NCBI RefSeq assembly: GCF_008932295.1
Contig: NZ_WBWA01000001.1
Coordinates: forward strand, 62,001 to 126,000
Reading direction: 5' to 3'
DNA: 64,000 bases
Source of the DNA: Brucella tritici
GTDB lineage: Bacteria; Pseudomonadota; Alphaproteobacteria; Rhizobiales; Rhizobiaceae
Position 1 is the first letter of the stretch; each line of letters begins with the position of its first letter. Positions 28,682 through 40,206 of the stretch are shown piece by piece. Under the pieces are notes generated by a model. It made no database searches. It was not told the origin of the DNA and was given only the letters and a program-made list of their open reading frames with translations. Made by a program: the position numbers and the translations under genes.

Positions 28682-30181
28682 TTATTCAGCCGCCGTTGCC
28701 TCTTCATTCGTGGCAATCGTGTTGGCTTCATAACCATGTGCGTCCTTCAAGGCCTTGCGCACACCGGCCTCATAGTCGGGATGGATGAGCTTGAAGTGAC
28801 CGAGCTGACGCTCAACGATGAAGCCCGGCACACCGCCCATTGCGGCTGCAATGTTGGAGAACAGACGCTGTTTCTGCCCCCCATCGAACAGATTGAACAA
28901 GGCCCGCGGCTGCGCGTAATCGTCATTGCCCACACGATGATCATAGCGAGCGGCATCACCAGAGATACGCAGCGGCGGCTCCTTGGCCGACGGCTGTTCA
29001 ACCGGACCATTAAACGAGTTAGGCTCGTAATAGGCGTCCGGGTTGCCAGTCTTGATCCCGCCATAGACATTCATCTGACCATCGCGGTGATAATGATGAA
29101 CCGGACACTTCGGCTGGTTGACCGGAATGCTTTCGTAATGCGTACCAAGGCGATGACGATGCGCATCCGCATAAGAGAAAATGCGCGCCTGCAGCATCTT
29201 GTCAGGCGAATAACTGATGCCTGGCACGATGTTCGACGGCGAAAAAGCCGCATTCTCGATCTCGGTGAAGTAGTTTTCCGGATTACGGTTCAGCTCCATG
29301 ATGCCGATATCAATCGGCGGATAGTCTGCATGCGGCCAGACCTTGGTAAGATCGAACGGGTTATATGGTGTCTTGTCGGCGTCGAGTTCCGGCATGATCT
29401 GCACCTGGACTTTCCACTTCGGGAAATCGCCCTTGTCGATGGACGTGAACAGGTCTTCCTGTGTGGATTCTCGCGTGCGACCAATCACCCCCTCGGCTTC
29501 GGCATTGGTCCAGTGCTTGTGGCCCTGCATGGTCTTGAAATGGAACTTGACCCAATAGCGTTCACCGGCATCGTTCCAGAACGAATAGGTGTGAGAGCCA
29601 TATCCGTTGATATGGCGTACGTCGGTTGGCAAGCCACGATCGGACATCAGGATCGTCACCTGATGTAGGCTTTCCGGCGAGAGCGACCAGAAATCCCACA
29701 TGGCGGTCGCCGAACGCAGGTTCGTCTTGGGATGACGCTTCTGGGTGTGGATGAAATCCGGAAACTTGACCGGGTCGCGCACGAAGAACACAGGCGTGTT
29801 GTTTCCGACCAGATCCCAGTTGCCTTCCTCGGTATAAAACTTGAGAGCAAAGCCGCGCACGTCGCGCTCGGCGTCAGCGGCACCCTGCTCGCCAGCCACA
29901 GTCGAAAACCGTGCCAGCATCGGCGTTTTGGCACCCGGCTGCAGAGCCTTGGCCCTAGTGTATTTCGAAATATCGCCAGTGATCGTCAGCGTACCATAAG
30001 CGCCCCAGCCCTTGGCATGGACAGCACGTTCCGGAATACGTTCGCGGTTTTGATGGCTCAGTTTCTCAATGAGCTGATAGTCCTGCATCAAAAGCGGGCC
30101 GCGCTCACCCGCGCTTAGGGAATTCTGGTTGTCCGGTATCGGAGCACCTGCACTCGTCGTCATAATTGGGCGATCTGTCAT
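28682..30181 (-). CDS. katA: Monofunctional haem catalase
   Basis: A 499-residue clade-3-type catalase that dismutates hydrogen peroxide. The active-site His55 lies in [14 protein letters not shown], the distal motif [16 protein letters not shown] and the Asn in GNNTPVFF follow, and the haem-ligating Tyr is in [14 protein letters not shown]. The start at 30181 is preceded by AGGAGGGAATTCTC; the longer frame would read into the control region. It is divergent from oxyR with LysR-type boxes between, so peroxide-inducible expression is expected. No signal peptide is evident. Confidence 0.96.
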   Translation of the reverse strand: MTDRPIMTTSAGAPIPDNQNSLSAGERGPLLMQDYQLIEKLSHQNRERIPERAVHAKGWGAYGTLTITGDISKYTRAKALQPGAKTPMLARFSTVAGEQGAADAERDVRGFALKFYTEEGNWDLVGNNTPVFFVRDPVKFPDFIHTQKRHPKTNLRSATAMWDFWSLSPESLHQVTILMSDRGLPTDVRHINGYGSHTYSFWNDAGERYWVKFHFKTMQGHKHWTNAEAEGVIGRTRESTQEDLFTSIDKGDFPKWKVQVQIMPELDADKTPYNPFDLTKVWPHADYPPIDIGIMELNRNPENYFTEIENAAFSPSNIVPGISYSPDKMLQARIFSYADAHRHRLGTHYESIPVNQPKCPVHHYHRDGQMNVYGGIKTGNPDAYYEPNSFNGPVEQPSAKEPPLRISGDAARYDHRVGNDDYAQPRALFNLFDGGQKQRLFSNIAAAMGGVPGFIVERQLGHFKLIHPDYEAGVRKALKDAHGYEANTIATNEEATAAE

Positions 30182-30281
30182 GAGAATTCCCTCCTGAAAA
30201 GCCGATATTGGAATACATCTAGCCTTGCTAAAAGCATGGCACAATTCGTCCGTGTCACGCCTTGGCTAGGTAACTGGCTCA

Positions 30282-30300
30282 GATTAGACCTATTCCAATC
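30282..30300. promoter_or_regulatory. LysR/OxyR-type box in the katA-oxyR intergenic region (site A)
   Basis: GATT-N11-AATC is an inverted repeat with the T-N11-A spacing of LysR-family sites, placed 100 bp upstream of katA. Assignment to OxyR rests on location. Confidence 0.45.
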
Positions 30301-30331
30301 ATAATCTCCAATTGCTTTTCCGATTATTTTC

Positions 30332-30348
30332 GATAAGTTTTTCCTATC
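30332..30348. promoter_or_regulatory. OxyR-type box abutting the oxyR start codon (site B)
   Basis: GATAA-GTTTTTC-CTATC is one mismatch from a GATAG-N7-CTATC inverted repeat and ends directly at the oxyR ATG (30349). Binding there would block oxyR translation-region access or transcription, consistent with autorepression. Confidence 0.55.
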
Positions 30349-31278
30349 ATGTTTACAGTACGTCAGATGCGCTATTTCGAAGCGCTTGCCACCACGCTGC
30401 ATTTCCGCAAAGCTGCTCAATTGGCACATGTCTCCCAGCCCGCGCTTTCAGCTCAAATCGCGGAAATGGAGGCAGTCGCAGGCGCACCACTCTTCGAGCG
30501 CTCTCAGCGACAGGTAATAATGACGGAGCTCGGCAGGCAACTTTATCCGGGTATCAAGACAGTGCTGCGTGAACTCCATGCACTTGAGGAAATTTCCGCG
30601 CAAAGCCGGGGATTGCTGCAGACACGGTTGCGGCTGGGGATCATTCCGACCGTTGCACCCTATTTGGTCCCGGTTCTCATCCCGCTTTTGCGCGAACGGC
30701 ATCCGTCATTCCGCCTCCAATTGCGAGAAAGCATAACCGCCAAACTTCTTGATGAACTGCTTGCGGGTGAAATCGACGCGATTGTCGCCGCCCTTCCTAT
30801 CGATGATGAACGACTTGCTCAGAGAAAACTGTTCGATGATCGCTTTCTGATAGCGACCTCCACCAATGATCAAACGGTTCTGTCTTCACCGATGACGCAG
30901 GACAACGTCGCTCTCGATCGCCTACTCTTATTGGAAGAAGGGCATTGTATGCGGGATCAAGCCTTGGCCGTTTGTTCGCTGCCTTCGCAACGCCAGCTCG
31001 TAAAATATGGCGCTACCAGCATGACCACCCTTTTACAAATGGTGAGTCATGGCATGGGTCTTACTCTCATTCCCGAAATCGCGGTGCGCGCGGAAGCACG
31101 CAGCAATCATATGCGCATCGTGCCTTTTGAAGGCGACCAGCCGAAACGGGAAATCGCCTTGTTCTGGCGGCGCCAGAGTATGCGTCGGAAGGATTTTCAG
31201 GCGCTCGGTGACTGCATTATGGAAAGCGCCAATGGGCTTCTCATCAATCCAAAGGAACTAGAAGCTCTCGCAAAATGA
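30349..31278 (+). CDS. oxyR: Hydrogen peroxide-responsive LysR-type regulator OxyR
   Basis: A 309-residue LTTR with an N-terminal HTH (about 1-60, FRKAAQLAHVSQPALSAQI) and a redox domain. Cys200 (GHCMRDQAL) and Cys209 (AVCSLPSQ) match in spacing and setting the peroxide-sensing C199/C208 pair of E. coli OxyR. It is divergent from katA, the typical regulator-target pair. No strong ribosome-binding site precedes the ATG; the operator-like box occupies that position. Confidence 0.93.
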   Translation: MFTVRQMRYFEALATTLHFRKAAQLAHVSQPALSAQIAEMEAVAGAPLFERSQRQVIMTELGRQLYPGIKTVLRELHALEEISAQSRGLLQTRLRLGIIPTVAPYLVPVLIPLLRERHPSFRLQLRESITAKLLDELLAGEIDAIVAALPIDDERLAQRKLFDDRFLIATSTNDQTVLSSPMTQDNVALDRLLLLEEGHCMRDQALAVCSLPSQRQLVKYGATSMTTLLQMVSHGMGLTLIPEIAVRAEARSNHMRIVPFEGDQPKREIALFWRRQSMRRKDFQALGDCIMESANGLLINPKELEALAK

Positions 31279-31279
31279 A

Positions 31280-31302
31280 AAGGCGGCTTTAAGCCGCCTT
31301 TT
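31280..31302. terminator. Bidirectional terminator between oxyR and guaB
   Basis: GGCGGC (31282-31287) and GCCGCC (31293-31298) form a GC stem flanked by AAAA on the left and TTTT on the right, so it reads as a U-tailed hairpin in both directions. It sits between convergent oxyR and guaB stops. Confidence 0.85.
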
Positions 31303-31324
31303 ATAAATACATCAGGAACTGACC

Positions 31325-32932
<1,608 letters not shown>

Positions 32933-33090
32933 TTATGACCAAATGGAAAGCCTTTCGCTGACAAGTTTCAGTTACCGATAAGGATTTGCGTGATAAATCT
33001 CTGCACGTCAAAAACGGGCAGCAGCAGATTTGCAGGGGCAAAGTGAGAAAATCCTATAGACGTGTTCCGCTTGTCAGACGGTCAAAAGCC

Positions 33091-34392
33091 ATGTGGATGT
33101 CGCCGCATGTCTGGAAACCACGGCTGGTCTTCTGGTGCGGCGCATTAGCCATCGGTCTGATCAGCGTCGGCTTTGCAGAAGCCGCTGACATTGCGCAGGA
33201 CTGGTTCAAGACACTAACAAGTGGAAACAGCTGGCGCGCTTGGCTTCCTCTGCTTATCACACCGCTGGGATTTATGGTCTGTTCCTGGATCGCCCTCTCC
33301 TGGTTCCCGAACTCAGGCGGAAGCGGCATTCCACAAGCAATTGCTGCACGCCACTTGCACGATCACGAAGATCGAACTCTTCTGCTTTCGCTCAAGACCG
33401 CAATCGGGAAAATCATTCTCACTCTCGGGGGGCTTTTTAGCGGTGCTTCCATCGGACGCGAGGGCCCGACAGTGCAGATTGGCGCATCCATTATGATGCA
33501 GTCAGCGCGTTTCGGCGGCATGGAGCAGGCACGCGGCCTCATCCTTGCAGGATCTGCTGCAGGTATCGCCGCAGCATTTAATACACCTCTGGCGGGTGTC
33601 GTCTTCGCGATCGAGGAGATGGGGCGTGCCTATGCAGCCCGAACCAACGGCCTTGTGCTGTCCGCTGTCATTCTCGCGGGTCTCGCCTCGCTTGGTCTTG
33701 TTGGAAATTATAATTACTTCGGACTGACCACCGTTACGGCTTCGACTGGCAAGGATTGGGTTCTGGTTATTGCCTGCGGTGTAATCGGCGGAGCATTCGG
33801 GGCAGCCTTCAGTGCGCTCGCGCTTGAACTAGGACGCCGTGTGCGACGTCGTGTTCAAAAAGCTCCACTTCGCAATGCCGTGCTTTTCGCAGGAATTTGC
33901 GGCCTCCTCGTCGCAATCATTGGCATTGCATCCGGCGGATCGACCTTCGGTGCAGGCTACGATCAGGCACGGAGCGCTGTCGAAGGGCTGGCTCTTCCGC
34001 CTCTCTACTTTATCGCGAAGTTTCTTGCCGGACTCCTCTCCATGATTTCGGGAATACCGGGCGGGATATTTGCGCCGTCTTTATCGGTCGGCGCAGGATT
34101 GGGCAGCACAATCGGCCTTGTTCTTGGAACCAGCGCCAGCCTTGCTGCCGTTCTTGGCATGGCGGGATATTTTGCCGGTGTCGTGCAAGCGCCCATGACG
34201 GCATTCGTCATCATTCTGGAAATGACCGGCAATCATAACAATGTCATTCCACTCATGTGTGCATCAATGCTGGGCTACGGCACTGCGCGGCTGATTTCTC
34301 ACGAGCCCCTCTATCATGCCCTGTCACGTGACTATGTGGCCGACGTTCTGCGCCAGCGCCGGGCACGCGAAAAGAATACGCTCTCTCAATAG
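33091..34392 (+). CDS. ClC-family chloride channel/transporter
   Basis: A 433-residue polytopic membrane protein with the three ClC selectivity motifs: GSGIPQ, GREGP with the gating glutamate E124, and GIFAPSL. It has no C-terminal CBS domains. ClC proteins either exchange two chlorides for one proton or act as channels. The exact start is unsure: ATG at 33091 is chosen because residues MSPHVWKPRLV begin the homologous part, though no strong ribosome-binding site precedes it and a longer TTG frame reaches back to 32986. The P1 peptidase gene follows after 27 bp. Confidence 0.87.
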   Translation: MWMSPHVWKPRLVFWCGALAIGLISVGFAEAADIAQDWFKTLTSGNSWRAWLPLLITPLGFMVCSWIALSWFPNSGGSGIPQAIAARHLHDHEDRTLLLSLKTAIGKIILTLGGLFSGASIGREGPTVQIGASIMMQSARFGGMEQARGLILAGSAAGIAAAFNTPLAGVVFAIEEMGRAYAARTNGLVLSAVILAGLASLGLVGNYNYFGLTTVTASTGKDWVLVIACGVIGGAFGAAFSALALELGRRVRRRVQKAPLRNAVLFAGICGLLVAIIGIASGGSTFGAGYDQARSAVEGLALPPLYFIAKFLAGLLSMISGIPGGIFAPSLSVGAGLGSTIGLVLGTSASLAAVLGMAGYFAGVVQAPMTAFVIILEMTGNHNNVIPLMCASMLGYGTARLISHEPLYHALSRDYVADVLRQRRAREKNTLSQ

Positions 34393-34419
34393 AGCAAAAA
34401 ATGGAGGAGAAAACTGTTC

Positions 34420-35511
34420 ATGGATCGCAGAACATTTACCAAGTCGCTTGCGGGACTTGGGGCAATGTCCTTTGTCGTCAATGCCGCATCGGCAGCTACT
34501 GAGGGAGGAGCGAATATGCTGAAACTTATGGGTGGAAGCATCACGGATGTACCCGGAATCAAGCTGGGACACCACACACTGACAAAACGTCCGACCGGCT
34601 GCACCGTCCTTCTATGCGAGGACGGCGCTTCTGCGGGTGTCGACGTGCGCGGTTCAGCCCCTGGTACGCGCGAAACTGATCTGCTCGATCCCATCAATTA
34701 TGTGCAACAGGTTCAGGCCATCCTGCTTTCCGGCGGTAGTGCCTATGGTCTGGCGGCTGCAACCGGTGTCATGCGTTACCTCGAAGAAAACAATCTCGGC
34801 TTCAAGATCGGCAAAGGCGTCGTTCCGATTGTACCGGCAGCAATCCTGATGGATCTCGGCGTCGGAGATTTTTCCGTGCGCCCCGATGAAGAAGCCGGCT
34901 ATCTGGCATGCAAGGCCGCAAAGGCCGAGGCTTCTGGAGAAGGCAATATCGGTGCTGGTGCAGGCGCGACTGTCGGCAAAATGTTTGGCATGGATTACGC
35001 CATGAAGGGCGGACTCGGCACTGCCAGTTACAAGGTGCCCGGCACCGAAATCGTTGTCGGCGCAATCGTTGCTGTCAACGCTGTCGGTGATGTCTATGCG
35101 CCAAACTCACGCCAGATTCTGGCTGGTGCAAGGACAGAGGACGGCAAGGGCTTCCGTGATACAATGTCCGCCATCATGCAGGGCCACGGTGTAGTAAAGT
35201 CAGGCGGCGCCAACACAACGATCGGCGCAATAGCGACCAACGTCTCGTTCGACAAGGCGCAGCTCAAAAAGATTGCGGGCATGGCGCATGACGGTTTTGC
35301 ACGCACGATCAACCCAATCCATACGATGTGGGACGGCGACACGATCTTCGCACTTTCCACAGGCAAGGCAAAAAACGTGGAAGCCGATGTAACTGCGATT
35401 GGAGCGATTGCGGCGACGGTTATGGCAGAAGCCGTGGCACGTGCAGTTGTCAATGCAGACAGCCTTAAGGATTTGAATTTGCCAGCACATAAGGATTATG
35501 CTTCGCAATAA
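34420..35511 (+). CDS. P1 (S58/DmpA) family aminopeptidase with Tat-like signal
   Basis: A 363-residue member of the self-processing DmpA/L-aminopeptidase D-esterase family. The N-terminus MDRRTFTKSLAGLG...NAASAA looks like a twin-arginine signal (RRTFTK). The family core includes GVDVRGSAPGTRETDLL, LSGGSAYGLAAA and MAHDGFARTINPIHT. Autocleavage in this family occurs before a Ser or Thr nucleophile; here the site would be within N265-T266-T267 (GANTTIGAIAT). GGAGGAGAAAACTGTTC precedes the ATG. Periplasmic location is predicted; the substrate (beta-amino or small peptides) is not known. Confidence 0.85.
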   Translation: MDRRTFTKSLAGLGAMSFVVNAASAATEGGANMLKLMGGSITDVPGIKLGHHTLTKRPTGCTVLLCEDGASAGVDVRGSAPGTRETDLLDPINYVQQVQAILLSGGSAYGLAAATGVMRYLEENNLGFKIGKGVVPIVPAAILMDLGVGDFSVRPDEEAGYLACKAAKAEASGEGNIGAGAGATVGKMFGMDYAMKGGLGTASYKVPGTEIVVGAIVAVNAVGDVYAPNSRQILAGARTEDGKGFRDTMSAIMQGHGVVKSGGANTTIGAIATNVSFDKAQLKKIAGMAHDGFARTINPIHTMWDGDTIFALSTGKAKNVEADVTAIGAIAATVMAEAVARAVVNADSLKDLNLPAHKDYASQ

Positions 35512-35633
35512 GGCGATTATCTGCAGACAACATTGTGTATTCGGCAGCATCCGTGAATGCACAAAAGGCGGTCTGGACGGACGGGGTTTAGAAGCATGTT
35601 CTTTACAGAAGCGAATCCTTCTATAGTCCGGCC

Positions 35634-37514
35634 ATGCCAATTCGACACTTAAGCGAAACCATCATCAATCAGATCGCGGCGGGGGAAGTCATCGAACGCC
35701 CCGCCAGCGTTATCAAAGAACTTGTCGAGAATGCAATCGACGCTGGCGCGACCCGCATTGAGGTCGTAACAGGTGGCGGCGGCAAGACATTGTTGCGCGT
35801 GACTGATAACGGCTCGGGAATTCCTGTTGATGAGCTTCCATTGGCAGTTTCCCGCCACTGCACCTCCAAGCTTTCCGATGATGTGCATGACATTCGCGCG
35901 CTTGGATTTCGTGGGGAGGCTCTGCCATCCATCGGCTCGGTCGCAAAACTGACTCTCAAATCTCGTCCGCAGGACGCTGATTCCGGTTTCGAAGTTTCGG
36001 TCTCAGGCGGGCATCTCGACGGCCCTCGCCCCTCTGCTTTGAATCGCGGAACAATTGCGGAGGTCCGCGATCTTTTCTACGCGACCCCCGCCCGTCTAAA
36101 ATTCATGAAGACGGACCGCGCGGAAGCTTCAGCGATAACCGATGTCGTAAAGCGCATTGCAATTGCCTTTCCGCATGTCCGCTTTTCGCTTGCAGGCACC
36201 GACCGGACACCACTGGAGTTGTCCGCAACCGGTAGCGGCGCAGAGGCAACGCTCGAGCGTATCAACCAAATACTCGGGAAAGAGTTCGGCGAAAATGCGC
36301 TCGCCATCGACGCCGAGCGTGACGGTGTGCGTCTGGCCGGTTTTGTCGGCATACCCTCCCATAATCGCGGCAATGCCCTGCATCAGTTCGCTTATGTGAA
36401 CGGGCGCCCGGTGCGTGACAAACAGCTTTTCGGGGCATTGCGCGGAGCTTATGCGGATGTCATGGCACGTGATCGCCATCCGGTTGCCGTATTGTTTCTG
36501 ACGCTGGACCCTGCACTGGTCGACGTTAATGTGCATCCGGCCAAGGCTGACGTACGTTTCCGTGATCCGGGTCTTGTACGTGGACTGATTGTTGGCGCAA
36601 TCAAACAGGCACTGGCTCAGTCGGGCATTCGGCCTGCAACCAGTGGTGCCGATGCCATGCTGCAAGCGTTCCGCGCAGAAGGATTCCAGCCAGCCACGCC
36701 ATCATCCACATCACGGCCTCCTTCGGCTGGTTATTCATCTGGAAACTGGCGCCCTGCGCCTTCAGCCCCGAGAAATGAATGGTCACCGCAGACCGCGCAT
36801 CCAGCGCATCGGCCGCTGGACTTGGGAGTGGCACCCTCCTTTCAGGAAAGTGATCAGGCGACACTCGCCACCGTCAATGTTTTTGCAGCGGACACGCGGG
36901 CGACGCTTGACGAAGTGCCGGTGGAACTCCAGCAGAAGCCGCTTGGTGCGGCCCGCGCACAAATCCATGAGAATTATATTGTTTCGCAGACGGAAGACAG
37001 CCTCGTTATTGTAGATCAGCATGCGGCTCACGAGCGCCTTGTTTACGAGGCATTGAAAAATGCCCTGCATTCCCGCCCCATACCGGGACAAATGCTGCTT
37101 ATTCCTGAAATCGTGGATTTGCCGGAAGAAGATGCAGAGCGACTGACAACCCACGCAGAAACGCTTTCACGCTTTGGCCTCGGCATCGAGCAATTCGGGC
37201 CGGGTGCCATTGCAGTGCGGGAAACGCCGGCAATGCTCGGAGAAATGAATGTACAGCAGTTGATCCGCGATCTTTCGGATGAGATTGCGGAGCACGATAC
37301 ATCTGAAGGATTGAAGGCCATGTTGAACCATGTGGCCGCAACGATGGCCTGTCATGGTTCCGTTCGCTCGGGACGGCGGTTGAAGCCTGAAGAAATGAAT
37401 GCACTTCTGCGTGAAATGGAAGCCACCCCCGGTTCAGGCACATGTAACCACGGTCGCCCGACTTACATCGAATTGAAACTGACAGATATCGAACGGCTTT
37501 TTGGCAGGCGTTGA
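35634..37514 (+). CDS. mutL: DNA mismatch repair protein MutL (endonuclease type)
   Basis: A 626-residue GHKL ATPase. Motifs [12 protein letters not shown] (29-40), DNGSGI and [10 protein letters not shown] are in the N-terminal domain; a Pro/Ser-rich linker covers about 350-430. The C-terminal dimerisation domain carries the metal-binding DQHA(X)2E(X)4E endonuclease motif ([12 protein letters not shown]) plus ACHGSVR and CNHGRP. This is the nicking type of MutL found in bacteria lacking MutH. It is followed by a small DUF2093 gene on the same strand. Confidence 0.96.
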   Translation: MPIRHLSETIINQIAAGEVIERPASVIKELVENAIDAGATRIEVVTGGGGKTLLRVTDNGSGIPVDELPLAVSRHCTSKLSDDVHDIRALGFRGEALPSIGSVAKLTLKSRPQDADSGFEVSVSGGHLDGPRPSALNRGTIAEVRDLFYATPARLKFMKTDRAEASAITDVVKRIAIAFPHVRFSLAGTDRTPLELSATGSGAEATLERINQILGKEFGENALAIDAERDGVRLAGFVGIPSHNRGNALHQFAYVNGRPVRDKQLFGALRGAYADVMARDRHPVAVLFLTLDPALVDVNVHPAKADVRFRDPGLVRGLIVGAIKQALAQSGIRPATSGADAMLQAFRAEGFQPATPSSTSRPPSAGYSSGNWRPAPSAPRNEWSPQTAHPAHRPLDLGVAPSFQESDQATLATVNVFAADTRATLDEVPVELQQKPLGAARAQIHENYIVSQTEDSLVIVDQHAAHERLVYEALKNALHSRPIPGQMLLIPEIVDLPEEDAERLTTHAETLSRFGLGIEQFGPGAIAVRETPAMLGEMNVQQLIRDLSDEIAEHDTSEGLKAMLNHVAATMACHGSVRSGRRLKPEEMNALLREMEATPGSGTCNHGRPTYIELKLTDIERLFGRR

Positions 37515-37598
37515 TAGAATTACGACCAAGCCAGATGCCGGTACTGCTGGACGCAACGCGCGGCAGTTGCTAGAGTCAACCACAAAGGTTTTAGACAC

Positions 37599-37835
37599 AT
37601 GAATAAATTTGAATCGCCCCGCTCTTCTGAAGCTGTTCTGCGTTATCTTGACGGTGATTATGAGATCGTCAGACACGGAGCCTATGTCGCGTGCGCAGTG
37701 ACCGGCGCCCATATCCCGCTCGATGAACTCAAATATTGGAGCGTTGCGCGGCAGGAACCCTACGCAACCGGCCTGATTTCTTTTGAACGTGAGTTGGAAG
37801 TCAATCCTGAACTGCGTAGCCGTAAGAAGGCTTAA
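37599..37835 (+). CDS. DUF2093 family small protein
   Basis: A 78-residue soluble protein of the alphaproteobacterial DUF2093 family (YLDGDYEIVRHGAYVACAVTG; IPLDELKYWSV), preceded by AAAGG. Function is unknown. Its stop lies only 2 bp from the stop of the convergent lpxK gene, leaving no room for a terminator between them. Confidence 0.82.
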   Translation: MNKFESPRSSEAVLRYLDGDYEIVRHGAYVACAVTGAHIPLDELKYWSVARQEPYATGLISFERELEVNPELRSRKKA

Positions 37836-37837
37836 AA

Positions 37838-38863
37838 TTAGCTCGCAACACGGCTTTTGAAACGTTCGATGACTGTATCCAGTATGCGGTCAAGCCCGTC
37901 GTTGCGGTCAAATTTGAGATCGACATCGAGGACAGCGAGTTTTGCCAGAAAGCCGGTAGGAACGCCAATCATCGTGGCCAAGCGTACCTGATCTTTCGCC
38001 GTGGTAATCAATCCCAATCCCTGACGGCGGGCTGCGTCCATCAGAGTGCGAATATCATCCGCATCAAAACTATGATGATCGGGGAATGAGTGCGTCTCCA
38101 CAATCTCACCGCCTGCCTGTGTAACACTTGCATAGAATTTTTCTGGATTGCCTATACCCGCAAATGCGAGCCATCGATTGCCCGCTACCGAAGCGGTCGA
38201 TGACGGCTCAAGATGCGCTTCATATATCGGCCGACCAGCCCGTGCCGCCTGACGGATAGCGAAATCAGCACCATCGCCTTTGCCAATACGCAGCAAAGCG
38301 TCGGTTTTACGCATCTGGTCTGTCAGCGGAGCACGCAGTGGGCCTGCCGGTATGACCTTTCCATTGCCAATACCACGCGCGGCATCAACAACCAGCAGCG
38401 AAAAATCGGCAAAAAGCCGCGCGCTCTGGAAACCATCATCCATGATGATGAAATCGCAACCGAGCGTCTGTAAATGGCGAGCCGCCTTTAGCCGATCAGG
38501 ACAAAGAGCCACCGAGGCATGTCGTGCCAGCAGGAGTGGCTCATCGCCGACATAACGCGCACTGTCATGCGCGGGATCAACAACGTGCAGTCCCTTGTAA
38601 GCGCCGCCATAGCCACGTGACACGATGCCGGGGTTTAGACCTCGTGCCTTTGCGCCAGAAGCAAAAGCAATAGCAGTCGGCGTTTTTCCCGCTCCACCTA
38701 CGGTGAAATTGCCCACGCAAAGGACCGGCAGAGAAATTTTTGGTGGTTCCGCTTTCAAAAGCCGACGCCCTGCCACCACTCCGTAGAGCCAAGCAGCAGG
38801 CGCCAAAGACAAAGCGCGCCAATCAGGTTTTTCCCACCAGAAAGGCGGCGCTTCACTCACCAT
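37838..38863 (-). CDS. lpxK: Tetraacyldisaccharide 4'-kinase
   Basis: A 341-residue membrane-associated kinase that phosphorylates lipid A disaccharide at the 4' position. The P-loop GGAGKTP spans about 56-62 in NFTVGGAGKTPTA, preceded by an N-terminal membrane-anchoring helix, and the family DGFQSARL motif follows. Its ATG is 2 bp after the waaA stop, consistent with a lipid A/Kdo operon. Confidence 0.94.
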   Translation of the reverse strand: MVSEAPPFWWEKPDWRALSLAPAAWLYGVVAGRRLLKAEPPKISLPVLCVGNFTVGGAGKTPTAIAFASGAKARGLNPGIVSRGYGGAYKGLHVVDPAHDSARYVGDEPLLLARHASVALCPDRLKAARHLQTLGCDFIIMDDGFQSARLFADFSLLVVDAARGIGNGKVIPAGPLRAPLTDQMRKTDALLRIGKGDGADFAIRQAARAGRPIYEAHLEPSSTASVAGNRWLAFAGIGNPEKFYASVTQAGGEIVETHSFPDHHSFDADDIRTLMDAARRQGLGLITTAKDQVRLATMIGVPTGFLAKLAVLDVDLKFDRNDGLDRILDTVIERFKSRVAS

Positions 38864-38865
38864 GC

Positions 38866-40206
38866 TCAGTGACCGCCCGTCTGATAGGCAGCCTCATTGC
38901 GATTGCCAGGTAACTGTGCCTGCAGGATCAAAGGCTGGATAAACGGCTCGAGTGCAACAAGTGTACGATCCAGTGCACCGCGCATATCCCTGACCGTGCT
39001 CACTCCTGCATTGATCATGGCACGCAGATGCTGAGGATTGTTGAACAGGAAATTGATCGCTCCCGCGAGCATATTGCGATCCTTCACAATGCGCGCGCCA
39101 CCATTCTTGATGAGACGCTGGAAGGACTCACGGAAATTCTGGACATTCCGCCCGGTTAGCACGGCAGTCCCCATCATCGCCGGTTCCAGCGGGTTGTGTC
39201 CGCCTTCCTTGGTCAGCGAATTGCCAATAAATGCTATTTCGGTCAGTTGGAGATAAAGCCCCATCTCTCCGATGGTGTCTCCCAGCAGGATATCGGTATC
39301 GGCTTCAATCGGCTCATTGGCGCTGCGACGCGCAACCTTGAGCCCCTTTTCAACCAGCATAGCCTCAATGGCCGGAGCGCGATCCGGATGACGCGGAACA
39401 ATAATCGTAATGAGATGAGGATAGCGCACTTTCAGCATCTGATGAACTTCCGCTGTGATCGCTTCTTCACCGTCATGGGTAGAAATTGCGGCCCATGTCC
39501 GCCGTCCACCAATCTGGCGTTGCAACGCGGCCAGAGCCTGTGGATCGGCCGGCGGAGGATTCGTATCGACCTTGAGATTCCCTGAAACACTGACCGGTCG
39601 TGCCCCCAGCGTCCGAAAGCGATCTGCATCAAGTTCCGACTGTGCAACCACATAGGCGAAATTTTCAAAGAGTGCTTCGGCCAGTGCCGGTCTCTTCTGC
39701 CAGGCAGCGAAGGAGCGGTCAGACATGCGCCCATTGACCAGAACCTGCGGCGTATGGCGACTGCCAAGCGAAAGTACCGTTGCAGGCCAGACTTCGGACT
39801 CACAACCAATGGCAAGATCAGGTTTCCAATGGTTGAGAAACTTGTTGACCGCTGGTTGCAAATCCAAAGGCGCATATTGATGGATAACTTTGCTACCCAA
39901 CTGATCCGCTACAACTTTTGCCGACGTCACGGTACCTGTCGTCAGCACGATATGAATACCCGTTGCGGCAATCCGCTCAATCAATGGCGTAATCGCGACG
40001 GTTTCACCAACGCTTGCCGCATGGGCCCAGATAACCGGTCCTTGCGGACGCGCGATGGCGGATTTGCCGTAGCGCTCGCCGCGACGCATGCGCTCTTCTT
40101 TACCGCGCGACGCGCGATAGGCGATGTAAGGCCCCATAAAAGGATAGGCCGCGGAGCCGAGTGCACGGTAGGCAGACAACATATTGCGCGCCCAGCGTTC
40201 GCTCAT
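38866..40206 (-). CDS. waaA: 3-deoxy-D-manno-octulosonic acid (Kdo) transferase
   Basis: A 446-residue GT30-family glycosyltransferase that adds Kdo to lipid IVA at the inner membrane. An N-terminal anchor (AYRALGSAAYPFMGPYIAYRASRGKEERMRRGERYG) is followed by WAHAASVGET, which contains the catalytic Glu, and the C-terminal donor-binding region includes NSLTKEGGHNPLEPAM. Its start overlaps the acyltransferase stop (ATGA), so translation is coupled. Confidence 0.94.
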   Translation of the reverse strand: MSERWARNMLSAYRALGSAAYPFMGPYIAYRASRGKEERMRRGERYGKSAIARPQGPVIWAHAASVGETVAITPLIERIAATGIHIVLTTGTVTSAKVVADQLGSKVIHQYAPLDLQPAVNKFLNHWKPDLAIGCESEVWPATVLSLGSRHTPQVLVNGRMSDRSFAAWQKRPALAEALFENFAYVVAQSELDADRFRTLGARPVSVSGNLKVDTNPPPADPQALAALQRQIGGRRTWAAISTHDGEEAITAEVHQMLKVRYPHLITIIVPRHPDRAPAIEAMLVEKGLKVARRSANEPIEADTDILLGDTIGEMGLYLQLTEIAFIGNSLTKEGGHNPLEPAMMGTAVLTGRNVQNFRESFQRLIKNGGARIVKDRNMLAGAINFLFNNPQHLRAMINAGVSTVRDMRGALDRTLVALEPFIQPLILQAQLPGNRNEAAYQTGGH

